64,000 nucleotides of DNA from Chelatococcus sp. YT9 (GCF_018398315.1 NZ_JAHBRW010000001.1:3728501-3792500), one strand, 5' to 3'; shown: positions 8,924-19,590, counted from the stretch's first letter. The notes: generated by a model not told the origin, from the letters alone. Numbers and translations: made by a program.

Positions 8924-9053
8924 ATTCGATATGCCCGAAACATCCAGAATTCACATGGCTGATTATCAGCAACGTGTTGAGATGTTCCAAACCGGTGGCG
9001 GGCAGAGTCTTGAATGAGCGGTCATGAGCGCCGCAGGAACGACGCTCTGACTG

Positions 9054-9251
9054 CTAATCGATGCGGCGCACGCGCACCGCCTTGGGCATGCCCTCGACAT
9101 GCATATACCGGCCGTCGATCACTACGTGCGGCCGGTATTTGTACTGATAACGATAATAGTACTGATCCTGGCGCCAGACCGTTCCATTGGCGAGCTTGAC
9201 AATGGTATCGCCGCTCCAGCCCGTCCAGGCTCCTGCAATACGCGTCTGCAT
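9054..9251 (-). CDS. Tiny beta-rich protein, paralogue of its upstream neighbour
   Basis: The 65-residue protein has a core of WSGDTIVKLANGTVWRQ, a YYYRYQYKYRP segment, and MHVEGM...VRVRRID at the end. It aligns over nearly its full length with the product of 9265-9462, so the two arose by tandem duplication. The alternating hydrophobic and aromatic pattern suggests a small SH3-like beta barrel. It lies between the TIR gene and the helicase gene on the same strand. I know no function; a binding or regulatory partner of the TIR or helicase protein is plausible. Confidence 0.7.
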   Translation of the reverse strand: MQTRIAGAWTGWSGDTIVKLANGTVWRQDQYYYRYQYKYRPHVVIDGRYMHVEGMPKAVRVRRID

Positions 9252-9264
9252 CGGCGTTGTTCTC

Positions 9265-9462
9265 CTAGTCGATTCGGCGGACGCGGATGCCGCGGCTCAT
9301 GCCCTCGACATGCATGACGTTGCCGGACAGGGTCACCGACGGGCGGTAGGCGTAGCGATATTCATAATGATACTCCTCCTGGCGCCACACCGAACCGTCG
9401 GTCAGCCGGACGATGGTGTCGCCGTCCCAGCCGCTCCATTCATCCTCAACCTGTTTTCTCAT
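9265..9462 (-). CDS. Tiny beta-rich protein, tandem paralogue
   Basis: The 65-residue protein has the core WDGDTIVRLTDGSVWRQ, a YHYEYRYAYRP segment and MHVEGMSRGIRVRRID at the end, the same layout as the next gene. I chose the ATG at 9462 because AGGAGAG precedes it by seven bases. The longer open frame to 9492 would overlap the TIR stop. It starts 26 bases after the DUF1883-TIR gene. The duplicated pair probably works with that gene; this is inference from gene order. Confidence 0.7.
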   Translation of the reverse strand: MRKQVEDEWSGWDGDTIVRLTDGSVWRQEEYHYEYRYAYRPSVTLSGNVMHVEGMSRGIRVRRID

Positions 9463-9488
9463 CTGAGTCTCTCCTGGCGCCTCTGGCG

Positions 9489-10290
9489 TCACGCCGCGTT
9501 CGGCAAGCGCACGACGTCCGCGATTTCCGCGGCAATCTCTTCGACGGTGTGGGTGGCGGTGCTGCGCGCCAGTCGATCGGCGAGCGAAGCCGAGTAGCCG
9601 ATCACCTCGCGTTTGGAGACGTTGTGCCAGATCGGGAGCAGGATCTGCTCGCCCGATACGGCGCGGGTGACGAGCCCGTCGAGCTCGTATTCGGGCCAGC
9701 CTTTGCCAAAGAACGCCTGCGACAGGACAACCACGCCGAAGCGGCTGCTTCCTAGGCCCCGGTCGATTTTGCGGCGAAGGCTGTCGCCGATCCGCAGTTC
9801 GAATTCGTCATACCAGACCGACAATCCTGCTTCGCGCAGTGCATTTGCCAGCGGTCGGACGACCTCGTCCTTGTCTTCGGACGCATGAGAGATGAAAACG
9901 TCGAACACTCGGCCATCGGGTGCCTCCGGGGGGCGGCGCGAGATCATCATCGGCGTCGCGGACGAGTGTGGGGACGCTGCGCAGCGGTGCCTCGTTGATC
10001 GTGGGCAGTGGGTTGAACGCCGCACCCGGGACGACCTGAACACCGGACCGCACCGATCCGCGAAGTCCCTGCATGTCGACGGCGACATGCCAGGTGCCGG
10101 AATGCGGTACCGGCAGCCGCACCGGAGAACGTTTGGCGAGTCCGCCGACGTAGCGATGCTGGCGCCCGGACTTGTAGCTGTTGAAGTTCGAACCATCCAT
10201 GAGGCGGACGTTGGCCGCGCTGCCGCTGAGCGTCACCACGACGACACTGCCTCGTTCGACGTGTCCCAGATTGTAATGCGTGAAATTCAT
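9489..10290 (-). pseudogene. DUF1883-TIR protein gene, split by a one-base frame change
   Basis: The first frame (ATG 10290, preceded by CGGGAGAG) encodes a roughly 95-residue DUF1883-like domain (MNFTHYNLGHVERGS at the start). Its linker runs into a C6 tract, read as G6 on the plus strand at 9928-9933. The TIR domain (RVFDVFISHASEDKDEV) continues in another frame to 9489. Removing one C at the tract joins the two into one protein of about 266 residues, the architecture known for DUF1883-TIR proteins. The break is either a real mutation, a sequencing error in the homopolymer, or slippage-based expression control. TIR domains of this kind cleave NAD in defence. It heads the operon with the two tiny proteins and the helicase. 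Confidence 0.8.
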
Positions 10291-10526
10291 CGAGCTCTCC
10301 CGAGTACCGGCGTCCAGCTGACCGAAGAGCAGACTATCCGGGGCGCGGTGAGCCATCGCGAATCGTCTGTCTCTCAGGACAGATTCGCATGATAGGGTGA
10401 CAAAATCTGGCACCGACGGCGGTCGCCAGAGCAGTCCCATGTGTCCCGACGCATAGCTGTACAATCGACAGCTATCATGTGGGTGCACACAGGGACTGGT
10501 GCCCTGCGACCTTTTCCGATATCCAT

Positions 10527-10556
10527 CATCTCAATGATTCTTGAAACATTGAGATG
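10527..10556 (+). promoter_or_regulatory. ArsR operator of the arsenic operon
   Basis: CATCTCAATG (10527-10536) and its exact reverse complement CATTGAGATG (10547-10556) flank a 10-base spacer just upstream of arsR. An inverted repeat overlapping the translation start region is the expected autorepression site for an ArsR-family protein. Confidence 0.75.
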
Positions 10557-10559
10557 AAT

Positions 10560-10922
10560 ATGGACGAGAAGCAGGCTCTCACGGCGTTTGCCGCGCTTTC
10601 GCAGGAGACAAGGCTACGTATCGTTCGGCTTCTTGTGACGGCCGGGCCCGAGGGAATGGCCGCAGGCGCCATCGGCGAAGCAGTGGACGGCGCGTCCTCC
10701 TCGCGCATGTCCTTTCACCTGAGCCATCTCGAACAGGCCGGGCTTGTCGAATCCCGGCGTGCCGGACGCTCCATCATCTACACCGCTGCACTCGGGGCGC
10801 TCTCGGGCCTCGTCGAATTCCTCATGCGCGACTGCTGCCAGGGCCACCCGGAAGTGTGCAACCCGGCCATGGCCGCGTTGTCACGTTGTTGCGAACCGAC
10901 GAAAGCCGCCGCCCATGCCTGA
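10560..10922 (+). CDS. arsR: ArsR-family arsenic-sensing repressor
   Basis: The 120-residue protein is an ArsR/SmtB winged helix with the recognition segment SSSRMSFHLSHLEQAGLV. A C-terminal cysteine cluster (Cys92-Cys93 and Cys100, with a further CC pair near 110) matches the As(III) site of Acidithiobacillus-type ArsR rather than the classic CVC helix site. I chose the ATG at 10560; an ATG two codons earlier lies inside the operator. It heads arsR-arsC-arsC-acr3-arsH and overlaps the next gene by eight bases. It is expected to repress the operon until arsenite or antimonite binds. Confidence 0.9.
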   Translation: MDEKQALTAFAALSQETRLRIVRLLVTAGPEGMAAGAIGEAVDGASSSRMSFHLSHLEQAGLVESRRAGRSIIYTAALGALSGLVEFLMRDCCQGHPEVCNPAMAALSRCCEPTKAAAHA

Positions 10923-11457
10923 AGCAACCCACCCCGATCGCATTTTCAATGTTCTGTTTCTGTGCACCGGTAACTCGGCGCGCTCGATCCTGGCCGAAAG
11001 CATCCTGAACAAGGATGGCGCGGGTCGCTTTCGCGCCTTTTCCGCCGGCAGTCAGCCCAAGGGAGACGTCCATCCTCTCGCGTTGAAGGTCCTGAAAAGC
11101 TTTGACTATCCCGACGGTGGATTGCGCTCAAAGAGCTGGGAAGAGTTCGCTGCGCCTGATGCGCCGGCCATGGATTTCGTGTTTACGGTCTGCGACAGCG
11201 CGGCCGGTGAAGCCTGTCCGGTCTGGCCGGGTCAGCCGATGACTGCGCACTGGGGCATCGAAGATCCCGCCGCGGTGGAAGGCTCCGAAATCGAACAGGA
11301 AGCCGCTTTCGTTGCGGCCCTTCGTTACCTCAAGAACCGCATCTCCATCTTTACCGCACTACCCGTAGCCAGCCTCGACAAGGCATCCTTGCGCGCCAAG
11401 CTCGTGGAGATCGGGCAATCGGACGGGGCGTCCTCGCCCCGCAACAGCGCCGCGTGA
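10915..11457 (+). CDS. arsC: Arsenate reductase, low-molecular-weight phosphatase type
   Basis: The 180-residue protein has the P-loop CTGNSARS with the catalytic cysteine at Cys17 and a second conserved cysteine in the VCDSAAGEACPVWPG region. This fits thioredoxin-coupled or related LMW-PTP-type arsenate reductases. It reduces arsenate to arsenite in the cytoplasm for export by Acr3. The ATG at 10915 overlaps the arsR stop by eight bases and gives the family's usual N terminus. Confidence 0.87.
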   Translation: MPEATHPDRIFNVLFLCTGNSARSILAESILNKDGAGRFRAFSAGSQPKGDVHPLALKVLKSFDYPDGGLRSKSWEEFAAPDAPAMDFVFTVCDSAAGEACPVWPGQPMTAHWGIEDPAAVEGSEIEQEAAFVAALRYLKNRISIFTALPVASLDKASLRAKLVEIGQSDGASSPRNSAA

Positions 11458-11465
11458 GGTCAGCC

Positions 11466-11891
11466 ATGGACATCATCATCTATCACAACCCCGACTGCGG
11501 CACTTCGCGCAACACGCTGGCGATGATCCGCAATGCCGGTATCGAACCTCACGTCATCGAATATCTCAAGACGCCGCCGTCAGGGGCGATGCTCGCCCGG
11601 CTCATCCAGCGCATGGGCATTCCCGTGCGCGCCCTGCTGCGCGAAAAGGGAACGCCTTATGGGGAGCTTGGTCTTGGCGATCCGGCGCTGACCGACGACC
11701 AGCTTTTCGACGCCATGATGGCGCATCCGGTCCTCATCAATCGACCAATTGTCGTCACACCCAAGGGCGTGAAACTCTGCCGGCCCTCGGAAGAGGTGCT
11801 CGACCTGCTGCCGCCGCAGCAAGGCGAATTCATCAAGGAAGATGGCGAGCGCGTCATTGACGAGCACGGTCGCCGCGTGGCGAGCGCATAA
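11466..11891 (+). CDS. arsC: Arsenate reductase, glutaredoxin-dependent type
   Basis: The 141-residue protein starts MDIIIYHNPDCGTSRN with the catalytic Cys11, and has the RPIVVTPKGVKLCRP segment of the ArsC/Spx fold. It is the plasmid-R773-type arsenate reductase that uses glutathione and glutaredoxin. The ATG at 11466 follows GAGGTCAG; a GTG 12 bases earlier overlaps the previous stop. Having two unrelated arsenate reductases in one operon gives redundancy in reductant use. Confidence 0.92.
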   Translation: MDIIIYHNPDCGTSRNTLAMIRNAGIEPHVIEYLKTPPSGAMLARLIQRMGIPVRALLREKGTPYGELGLGDPALTDDQLFDAMMAHPVLINRPIVVTPKGVKLCRPSEEVLDLLPPQQGEFIKEDGERVIDEHGRRVASA

Positions 11892-11900
11892 GGGAAATCC

Positions 11901-12962
11901 ATGTCCACATTCGAACGCTATCTGACCCTGTGGGTCGCGGTTTGCATTGTCCTTGGCATTGCACTTGGCCATTTTGTGCCGGGCGTGTTCCAGGCCATTG
12001 GCGCAGCCGAAATCGCCAACGTCAATTTGCCGGTGGCTGGGCTGATCTGGCTGATGGTTATACCGATGCTGCTCAAGATCGACTTCACCGCGCTCGGCGA
12101 AGTTGGCCGACACTGGCGGGGCATTGGCGTGACGCTGTTCATCAACTGGGCGATCAAGCCCTTCTCGATGGCCTTGCTCGGCTGGCTGTTCATCGGCTGG
12201 CTTTTCCGGCCCTATCTGCCGGCGGGCCAGATCGACAGCTATATTGCTGGCCTCATCATCCTCGCCGCCGCGCCTTGCACGGCGATGGTATTCGTCTGGT
12301 CGCACCTGACCAAGGGTGAGCCGCATTTCACGCTCTCCCAGGTCGCACTCAACGACGCGATCATGGTGGTGGCCTTCGCGCCGATCGTTGGTTTGCTGCT
12401 CGGCCTGTCGGCGATCACCGTACCATGGGGCACGCTCGTCCTATCGGTTGTGCTTTATATCGTGATCCCGGTGATCATCGCCCAAATTCTGCGCCGACGC
12501 CTCTTGGCAACCGGCGGACAAGCCGCGCTCGATCGGCTGCTCGCCAGGCTAAGCCCGGTCTCGCTGACGGCGCTGCTGGTGACACTGGTGCTGTTATTCG
12601 GGTTTCAGGGCGAACAGATCATCGCCCAGCCCATGGTCATCGGGTTGCTCGCTGTGCCGATCCTGATCCAGGTCTATTTCAATTCCGGACTGGCCTATCT
12701 GCTCAATCGGATCTCGGGGGAACAGCATAGCGTTGCCGGCCCCTCGGCGCTGATCGGCGCGTCCAACTTCTTCGAGCTGGCGGTTGCCGCCGCCATCAGC
12801 CTGTTCGGCTTCCATTCCGGCGCAGCGCTCGCCACCGTCGTCGGCGTGCTGATCGAGGTCCCGGTCATGCTCTCGGTCGTGTGGATCGTGAACCGCTCGA
12901 AAGGTTGGTACGAGCGGGGCAGCAAGACCGCGACTGTCGCGGAGGCGAACCACTCATGCTGA
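11901..12962 (+). CDS. acr3: Arsenite efflux transporter, Acr3 family
   Basis: The 353-residue integral membrane protein has about ten hydrophobic segments. The conserved [11 protein letters not shown] motif in transmembrane segment 4 contains the essential cysteine (Cys126), and the late IEVPVML motif carries the conserved glutamate. It exports the arsenite made by the two upstream reductases using the proton-motive force. The ATG follows AAGGGAAATCC. Its stop overlaps the arsH start. Confidence 0.92.
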   Translation: MSTFERYLTLWVAVCIVLGIALGHFVPGVFQAIGAAEIANVNLPVAGLIWLMVIPMLLKIDFTALGEVGRHWRGIGVTLFINWAIKPFSMALLGWLFIGWLFRPYLPAGQIDSYIAGLIILAAAPCTAMVFVWSHLTKGEPHFTLSQVALNDAIMVVAFAPIVGLLLGLSAITVPWGTLVLSVVLYIVIPVIIAQILRRRLLATGGQAALDRLLARLSPVSLTALLVTLVLLFGFQGEQIIAQPMVIGLLAVPILIQVYFNSGLAYLLNRISGEQHSVAGPSALIGASNFFELAVAAAISLFGFHSGAALATVVGVLIEVPVMLSVVWIVNRSKGWYERGSKTATVAEANHSC

Positions 12963-13669
12963 ACGCTCTACCCAATATCGATCCCGGTTGCATCGCTGTT
13001 CCCGATACTGACCGGCTGCGGGCATCGCCTTCGGCGCATCGGCCGCGCATCCTGCTGCTTTATGGCTCGCTGCGCGAGCGCTCCTATAGCCGGTTTCTGG
13101 CGCAGGAGGCCGAACGACTGTTGAATGCCTTCGGCGCTGAAACACGCATCTTCGATCCGTCCGGCCTGCCATTGCCGGATGGAGCCGAGGTCGGTCACCC
13201 GAAAGTGCAGGAGCTGCGTGAGCTGTCGCTTTGGTCGGAGGGGCAGGTCTGGACGAGTCCGGAGCGGCACGGCGCGATGAGCGCGGTGATGAAGGCGCAG
13301 ATCGACTGGATACCCCTTTCGGTCGGGGCCGTCCGGCCGACGCAGGGCCGAACACTGGCCGTCATGCAAGTATCGGGCGGCTCCCAGAGCTTCAACGCCG
13401 TCAATCAGATGCGGGTACTCGGTCGATGGATGCGCATGGTGACGATCCCCAATCAGTCATCCGTCGCCAAGGCGTTCCAGCAATTCGACGAGTCTGGCCG
13501 CATGAAACCGTCCTCCTACTATGATCGCGTGGTCGACGTGATGGAGGAGCTGGTCAAGTTCACGCTGCTCACACGGGATGTCTCGGTCTATCTCACCGAT
13601 CGCTATTCGGAGCGCAGGGAGAGCGGGGAGGCTATGATGCGCCGCGTGAACCTGTCGGCGGCGACCTGA
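12956..13669 (+). CDS. arsH: ArsH flavin reductase / organoarsenical oxidase
   Basis: The 237-residue protein has the NADPH-dependent FMN reductase fold with [14 protein letters not shown] near residue 33. ArsH signatures follow: [20 protein letters not shown] and the C-terminal [15 protein letters not shown]. ArsH oxidises trivalent methyl and aromatic arsenicals and reduces flavin or metals. The ATG at 12956 overlaps the acr3 stop by seven bases, closing a five-gene operon. A fragment of a second arsH C terminus lies near 20.7 kb. Confidence 0.92.
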   Translation: MLNALPNIDPGCIAVPDTDRLRASPSAHRPRILLLYGSLRERSYSRFLAQEAERLLNAFGAETRIFDPSGLPLPDGAEVGHPKVQELRELSLWSEGQVWTSPERHGAMSAVMKAQIDWIPLSVGAVRPTQGRTLAVMQVSGGSQSFNAVNQMRVLGRWMRMVTIPNQSSVAKAFQQFDESGRMKPSSYYDRVVDVMEELVKFTLLTRDVSVYLTDRYSERRESGEAMMRRVNLSAAT

Positions 13670-13739
13670 CGCGTCATCCGATTGTACCCATCGTCACATA
13701 ATCAACGGCGGCAATGTCCGTGCATATGAGAATTTCTGA

Positions 13740-14939
13740 ATGGATCATGGCCGGCAACAACCACAAGGTAGCGTCTCCGAGGTTTTTCGCGTCTTTCTGA
13801 AGCTTGGCCTGACATCCTTCGGTGGCCCCATCGCCCATCTCGGCTATTTTCGTGATGAGGTGGTGACGCGCCGCAAGTGGCTCGGTGAGAGCGCCTATGC
13901 CGATCTGGTGGCATTGTGCCAGTTCCTGCCCGGCCCGGCCTCCAGCCAGGTCGGCTTCGCGCTCGGCCTCATGCGGGCTGGCTGGGGCGGGGCGGTCGCT
14001 GCCTTCCTCGCCTTCACGCTGCCGTCTGCGCTGCTCTTGTTTATCCTCGCCCTGACGGCAGCGCGGGTTGAAAGTCCCGTAGGCCTGGGCGTCCTGCACG
14101 GGCTGAGGATCGTTGCCGTCGCCATCGTGGCGCAGGCAGTCTGGGGTATGGCGCGCAATCTTTGTCCCGACAGGGAGCGCGCGACCATAGCGGTGGCGGC
14201 CGTAATCCTGCTGGCATTTACCCCAGGCGCTCTCGGGATGATGGGCGCAATCTTTTTAGGAGCCGTTGTCGGGCATGGCCTTGGTAAGGGACAAGAAGCG
14301 ACCGGCACGCATTTGCCCGTGCCAGTCTCGCGGCGAGCGGGGATGACTGCGCTGGCGCTGTTCGCCTTGCTCCTGGTTGGGCTGCCGGCTCTGGCCGAGC
14401 TCGGCCAGGGATTTGCGCTGACCGACAGTTTCTATCGCGCCGGCTCTCTGGTCTTTGGCGGCGGCCATGTTGTGCTGCCGCTATTGCAAGCCGAAACGGT
14501 CGTACCGGGTTGGGTAAGCGAGGATGCGTTCCTAGCTGGCTATGGCGCAGCGCAGGCGGTGCCCGGACCGCTGTTCACCTTTGCCGCCTGGCTGGGCGCA
14601 GTCATGGGACCTGAGCCGAATGGTGTTACCGGTGCTGTGATCGCACTTCTGGCGCTGTTTCTGCCGGGCTTCCTGATCCTGATTGGCGCACTGCCCTTCT
14701 GGGACCAGTTTCGGCGCAAGGCATGGGCGCAATCGGCCATGCAGGGCGCCAATGCGGCGGTCGTGGGCATTCTCGGCGCAGCACTCTATTCACCCGTCTT
14801 CACCAGCGCCCTCAGCGGGATGCCCGACTTTGCGCTGGCCCTCACCTGTTTCGTCGCGCTGACAGCGTGGAAAGCCCCACCTTGGGCGGTCGTCCTTCTG
14901 GCCGCAGCAGGTGGCGTTGCGTTGGGCTTGATGGTGTAA
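13740..14939 (+). CDS. chrA: Chromate efflux transporter, long-chain CHR family
   Basis: The 399-residue membrane protein consists of two homologous chromate-transport halves. The first begins FLKLGLTSFGGPIAHLGYF with CQFLPGPASSQ; the second begins YRAGSLVFGGGHVVLPLL with YGAAQAVPGPLF. These are the duplicated signatures of bidomain ChrA. It exports chromate from the cytoplasm. It follows arsH by 70 bases and may be co-transcribed or independent; no chrB is present. Confidence 0.9.
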   Translation: MDHGRQQPQGSVSEVFRVFLKLGLTSFGGPIAHLGYFRDEVVTRRKWLGESAYADLVALCQFLPGPASSQVGFALGLMRAGWGGAVAAFLAFTLPSALLLFILALTAARVESPVGLGVLHGLRIVAVAIVAQAVWGMARNLCPDRERATIAVAAVILLAFTPGALGMMGAIFLGAVVGHGLGKGQEATGTHLPVPVSRRAGMTALALFALLLVGLPALAELGQGFALTDSFYRAGSLVFGGGHVVLPLLQAETVVPGWVSEDAFLAGYGAAQAVPGPLFTFAAWLGAVMGPEPNGVTGAVIALLALFLPGFLILIGALPFWDQFRRKAWAQSAMQGANAAVVGILGAALYSPVFTSALSGMPDFALALTCFVALTAWKAPPWAVVLLAAAGGVALGLMV

Positions 14940-14968
14940 GCGCGCGCATCCGGCCACTGGCGCATCTT

Positions 14969-16960
14969 TCATGCTGCACGCCGCGCTATCTTTCTGCGGT
15001 AGGCGTGGCGTGGGACCGGTTGGCCCGCGACCGGATTGCTTGCCGGCGGCGAGGTTGGTGTCCTTTCCTTGGCGCGAATAGGATCGCGGAGGAGGCGCAG
15101 GCCGTTCAGCACCACAAGCACTGTGCCGCCTTCATGGCCGATGACAGCCAGCGGCAGCGGCAATTCGAAGAACAGCCCGCCAACGACGAGAACCGCCATG
15201 GCGCCCATGGCAAAAATCAGGTTCTGGCGGATGATCGTGGCTGTGCGGCGCGCTAGCCGGTGGGCGTCGGCCAGCCTGCTCATATCTTCCGAAAGCAGCG
15301 CCACGTCAGCGGCCTGGAGCGCAACGTCCGAACCGGCTGCTCCCATGGCGATGCCGACATCGGCGCGCGCGAGCGCCGCAGCGTCGTTGACGCCGTCGCC
15401 GACGAACGCCACCTTGCCTGTCGTCGCAAGTTCGCCCGCCATCCGGACCTTGTCCTCCGGTAGCATATCGGCGTGGATCTCTTGGGGCTTCAGCCCGAGT
15501 TCCTCGCCAATTCGTAAGGCGACGGGAAGGCGGTCGCCCGTCATCATGACGATCTTCTCCACACCGCCCTCACGCAACGCTGTGAGCGCCGGCCCGGAGG
15601 TCGAGCGCGCGATATCGGCGACGGTGACCGCGCCCAGCACCCGCGCATCCCGACCGGCATAGATGACTGTCTGCGCATCCTGCGCCAACGCCAGCAGCGC
15701 GGGGTGGTCGATGGACGCGCCCATCTGGGCGGCAAGGCGCGGGTTGCCTGCCCACAGAAACCCTTCGCTATCGCTGCCGACAATCCCCGCGCTGGGCCGC
15801 GTGGCCACATCCTTCACATCGATAGGCGTGACGCCGCGCGCGGCGGCCTCATGGCGGATAGCCGCGGCGCTATGATGCTCCGACTGGGCCTCAAGGCCGG
15901 CAAGCAGCGACAGGAAACCTTGCTCATCGCCATCAAGCGCCACCACTTTGTTCACGGACGCCTTGCCGGTCGTCAGCGTTCCGGTCTTGTCGAAAGCAAA
16001 GGTGTCGACAGCAGCAAGTGTTTCAAGCGCGGCTCCGCCCTTGAATAGCACTCCGCCGCGCGCGGCGGCCGACAGCGCCGACAGAATGGCGGCAGGCACC
16101 GAGATGACAATCGCGCACGGGCTTGCCGCCACCAGCAGCGTCGCGGAACGGTAAAGCGCTTCCTCCCAGCCGCGCCCCAGCCAGTAGAAGGCCGCGAAGG
16201 CAAGGACCGCGCCCACCATCACCGCAACCGTATAGCGCTGCCCGAACCAGGCGCTGAACCGTTCCGATGGGGCCTTTGCCGCCTGCGCCTCGGTGACCAG
16301 CGCGATCATGCGCGCCACCGTGCTTTCCGCGACTGACTTGGTCACGATCGCCTCAATCACGCCATCGATATTGACGGTCGCTTCAAATATCTGCGCGCCT
16401 GGCTCCTTTGCCACAGGCATGGATTCGCCGGTGATGTTGGCCTCATCGAGCGAGCCGCGCCCGCTAACGATCACCCCGTCGGCAGGAACGCGCGCGCCAG
16501 GACGCAGCACGACGATGTCGTCCACCTTCAGATCGGCAGCCGGAACCTCGAGGACCGTTCCGTCCGTTCCCTTGCGCAGGGCCGTCTCCGGACGCAGTGC
16601 CATCAGCGCCTCAATGGCCCGGCGGGCCCGGCCGAGCGCGCGTTCCTCCAACGTGGTCGAGATACTGAATAGCGTCAGCAGCACAGCGCCCTCGAAGGGT
16701 GCGCCGACTGCCGCCGCTGCGACCGCTGCAACGACCATCAACAGGTCGATATCGAGGATGCGCTCCTCCCATAAGGTGACGGCGGCCCGCCAGCCGGCGG
16801 GCAGGCCACCGGCGAGATAGACAAGAGAAAGGCCCGCGAGCGAGGCAGCACTGGCTGCATTCCCTTGGAGCGGCCAAAGCGCCAGAACGGCCAGAAGCAT
16901 ACCGATAACGGTCAGCGTCGTCAGAACCGTCGAACGATCAAGGTCAAGCAGTTTCTTCAC
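14969..16960 (-). CDS. P1B-4-type metal-transporting ATPase (Co/Zn/Fe/Cd)
   Basis: The 663-residue P-type ATPase lacks an N-terminal metal-binding domain. It has the membrane SPC motif (residues 280-282), the phosphorylation motif DKTGT (324-328), an actuator ITGES (about 176-180), GDGVNDAAAL, and the last-helix HEGGT motif (609-613). SPC plus HEGGT defines subgroup P1B-4 (CoaT/CtpD), which exports Co2+, Fe2+ or Zn2+/Cd2+. The C terminus is short and basic, without an extra metal site. It is convergent with chrA and fits a general metal-resistance block. Confidence 0.88.
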   Translation of the reverse strand: MKKLLDLDRSTVLTTLTVIGMLLAVLALWPLQGNAASAASLAGLSLVYLAGGLPAGWRAAVTLWEERILDIDLLMVVAAVAAAAVGAPFEGAVLLTLFSISTTLEERALGRARRAIEALMALRPETALRKGTDGTVLEVPAADLKVDDIVVLRPGARVPADGVIVSGRGSLDEANITGESMPVAKEPGAQIFEATVNIDGVIEAIVTKSVAESTVARMIALVTEAQAAKAPSERFSAWFGQRYTVAVMVGAVLAFAAFYWLGRGWEEALYRSATLLVAASPCAIVISVPAAILSALSAAARGGVLFKGGAALETLAAVDTFAFDKTGTLTTGKASVNKVVALDGDEQGFLSLLAGLEAQSEHHSAAAIRHEAAARGVTPIDVKDVATRPSAGIVGSDSEGFLWAGNPRLAAQMGASIDHPALLALAQDAQTVIYAGRDARVLGAVTVADIARSTSGPALTALREGGVEKIVMMTGDRLPVALRIGEELGLKPQEIHADMLPEDKVRMAGELATTGKVAFVGDGVNDAAALARADVGIAMGAAGSDVALQAADVALLSEDMSRLADAHRLARRTATIIRQNLIFAMGAMAVLVVGGLFFELPLPLAVIGHEGGTVLVVLNGLRLLRDPIRAKERTPTSPPASNPVAGQPVPRHAYRRKIARRAA

Positions 16961-17118
16961 GGTATCTCCTGGGGAAGGGATACTTACTTGCCATCATTTT
17001 GGCCGACCCGCGAATGGGCTACCCCTCCCGCTGATCGGCAAGAGGGGTCAATAGATCGAAGCAGCAAGGCTGTTGGCCATACACAATGAGGGCTGCTCAT
17101 GGCTTCGGCAGTGAAGAA

Positions 17119-17517
17119 CTACCCTTCGCTCGTTTTGCCGTCGAAGTGTTCATGAGCTGCGTCGGCCTCGGCCTTGGTTGGATAAACGACACCATCGATA
17201 TGCTCTGGAGGACTGTAGATCGTATAAAACTTCAACGGCTTGTCGCCAGTGTTCTTTACATTGTGCCGCGCGCCTGCGGGTACGATCATGGCCATATCGG
17301 ACTTGATCTTGCTCACCGTCCCATCGATCCAGATTTCGCCCTTGCCCTTCTCAACGCGAAAGAACTGATCTCCGTCATCGTGCACTTCTTCGCCAATTTC
17401 CTCGCCGGGCTGAAGCGCCATCAGGACGAGTTGCAGGTTTCTTGCGGTGTAGAGAACACGACGATAGTCCGTATTCTCTTCGGTCAGCTCTTCTATGTCG
17501 TCCACAAATCCACGCAT
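17119..17517 (-). CDS. Cupin-domain protein
   Basis: The 132-residue single-domain cupin has motif 1 around GEEVHDDGDQFFRVEKGKGE (about residues 42-61) and motif 2 around VPAGARHNVKNTGD. The His/Asp/Gln/His ligands fit a mononuclear metal site. It starts with ATG after AAGGAG. It is monocistronic and stands between the metal ATPase and a broken LysR gene. The substrate is unknown; related small cupins are isomerases, dioxygenases or binding proteins. Confidence 0.75.
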   Translation of the reverse strand: MRGFVDDIEELTEENTDYRRVLYTARNLQLVLMALQPGEEIGEEVHDDGDQFFRVEKGKGEIWIDGTVSKIKSDMAMIVPAGARHNVKNTGDKPLKFYTIYSPPEHIDGVVYPTKAEADAAHEHFDGKTSEG

Positions 17518-17619
17518 AATAGGCTCCTTCTTGCTATTTGTTGCATGAGATGTTGGTTCGCTCGTTGATGTCGCTCAAGGTGCTCCACATTCCACCTGCT
17601 TGGATATTCTCACACATCA

Positions 17620-18380
17620 TCATATTGCAGGTGCGACTTCGGTGTCATTGCGAAACTGCCCTCCCAGCAGCGGCGCTTCCTTCGCTAACGCCTCCGCGAG
17701 GAAATCGAGGAAAGCCCGGATACGCGCCGTCCGGCGCAGATCCTCATGGGTCAAAAGCCAAAGATCGAGCGCAAAATCATCGGGCAGTGGTGCAACGCGC
17801 ACAAGGTCGGGCTCGAGATCGGCGATGCCGCAAGGCAGTGGTGCAAGTCCCAGGCCCGCCTTGGCCGCGGCAACAGCCGCCGCCACAGAATTGGCGCGCA
17901 AGGCTGGCGTAACATCGGGCAGAAAGCTGGCAAAGCGCCGGACCAGTGCCGCATGTTCGGCGTCAAAGCCGATCCAGTCGTGCTGCGCAAGATCGGGCTC
18001 GGTGTACCTGCCGCAATAATCGGCGCTGCCATAGACGGCGAAGACCAGCTGTCCGACGCGGCGGCCCACGAGGCTCTCCGGCGGCTCGTTGCCGACACGA
18101 AGTGCTACGTCTGCCTCGCGCCGACTGAGATTAAGTGCGGCGTTGCCGACGACGAGTTCGATCTCGATGCCGGGATATAGCTTGCGGAAATCGGCGAGGT
18201 GACGCGGCAGCAGCCCGTAGGCCAGCATGTCGATGGTGGTGATCCGCACCGTACCGCTCAGGCGCAAATCCTGCCCCGTGACCTTGCGGCTGAGGCCCGC
18301 GATCTCCTCCTCGACCCGCAGAGCACCCGCCTGCATCTCCTCGCCGGCAGGGGTCAGCAGATAGCCGTGTTTCCTTCGCG
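17620..18380 (-). pseudogene. LysR-family regulator lacking its DNA-binding domain
   Basis: The frame encodes the end of the LysR linker (RRKHGYLLTPAGEE, just before the ATG at 18336) and a complete substrate-binding domain of about 210 residues (SGTVRITTIDMLAYGLLP onward). The N-terminal helix-turn-helix of about 60 residues is missing. Homology stops at about 18380, exactly where the neighbouring truncated ATPase begins on the other strand. A deletion or rearrangement therefore removed the start of both genes. The remaining frame is open and might make a domain fragment, but it cannot bind DNA. Confidence 0.8.
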
Positions 18381-19550
<1,170 letters not shown>

Positions 19551-19562
19551 AGCGTTCTCTCA

Positions 19563-19590
19563 GGGACCCCGCGATAGGGCGCGGGGTCCC
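19563..19590 (+). terminator. Intrinsic terminator after the ATPase remnant
   Basis: GGGACCCCGCG (19563-19573) pairs perfectly over 11 bp with 19580-19590 around a six-base loop and is followed by TTGTCTTT. It ends the unit carrying the ATPase fragment. Confidence 0.8.
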
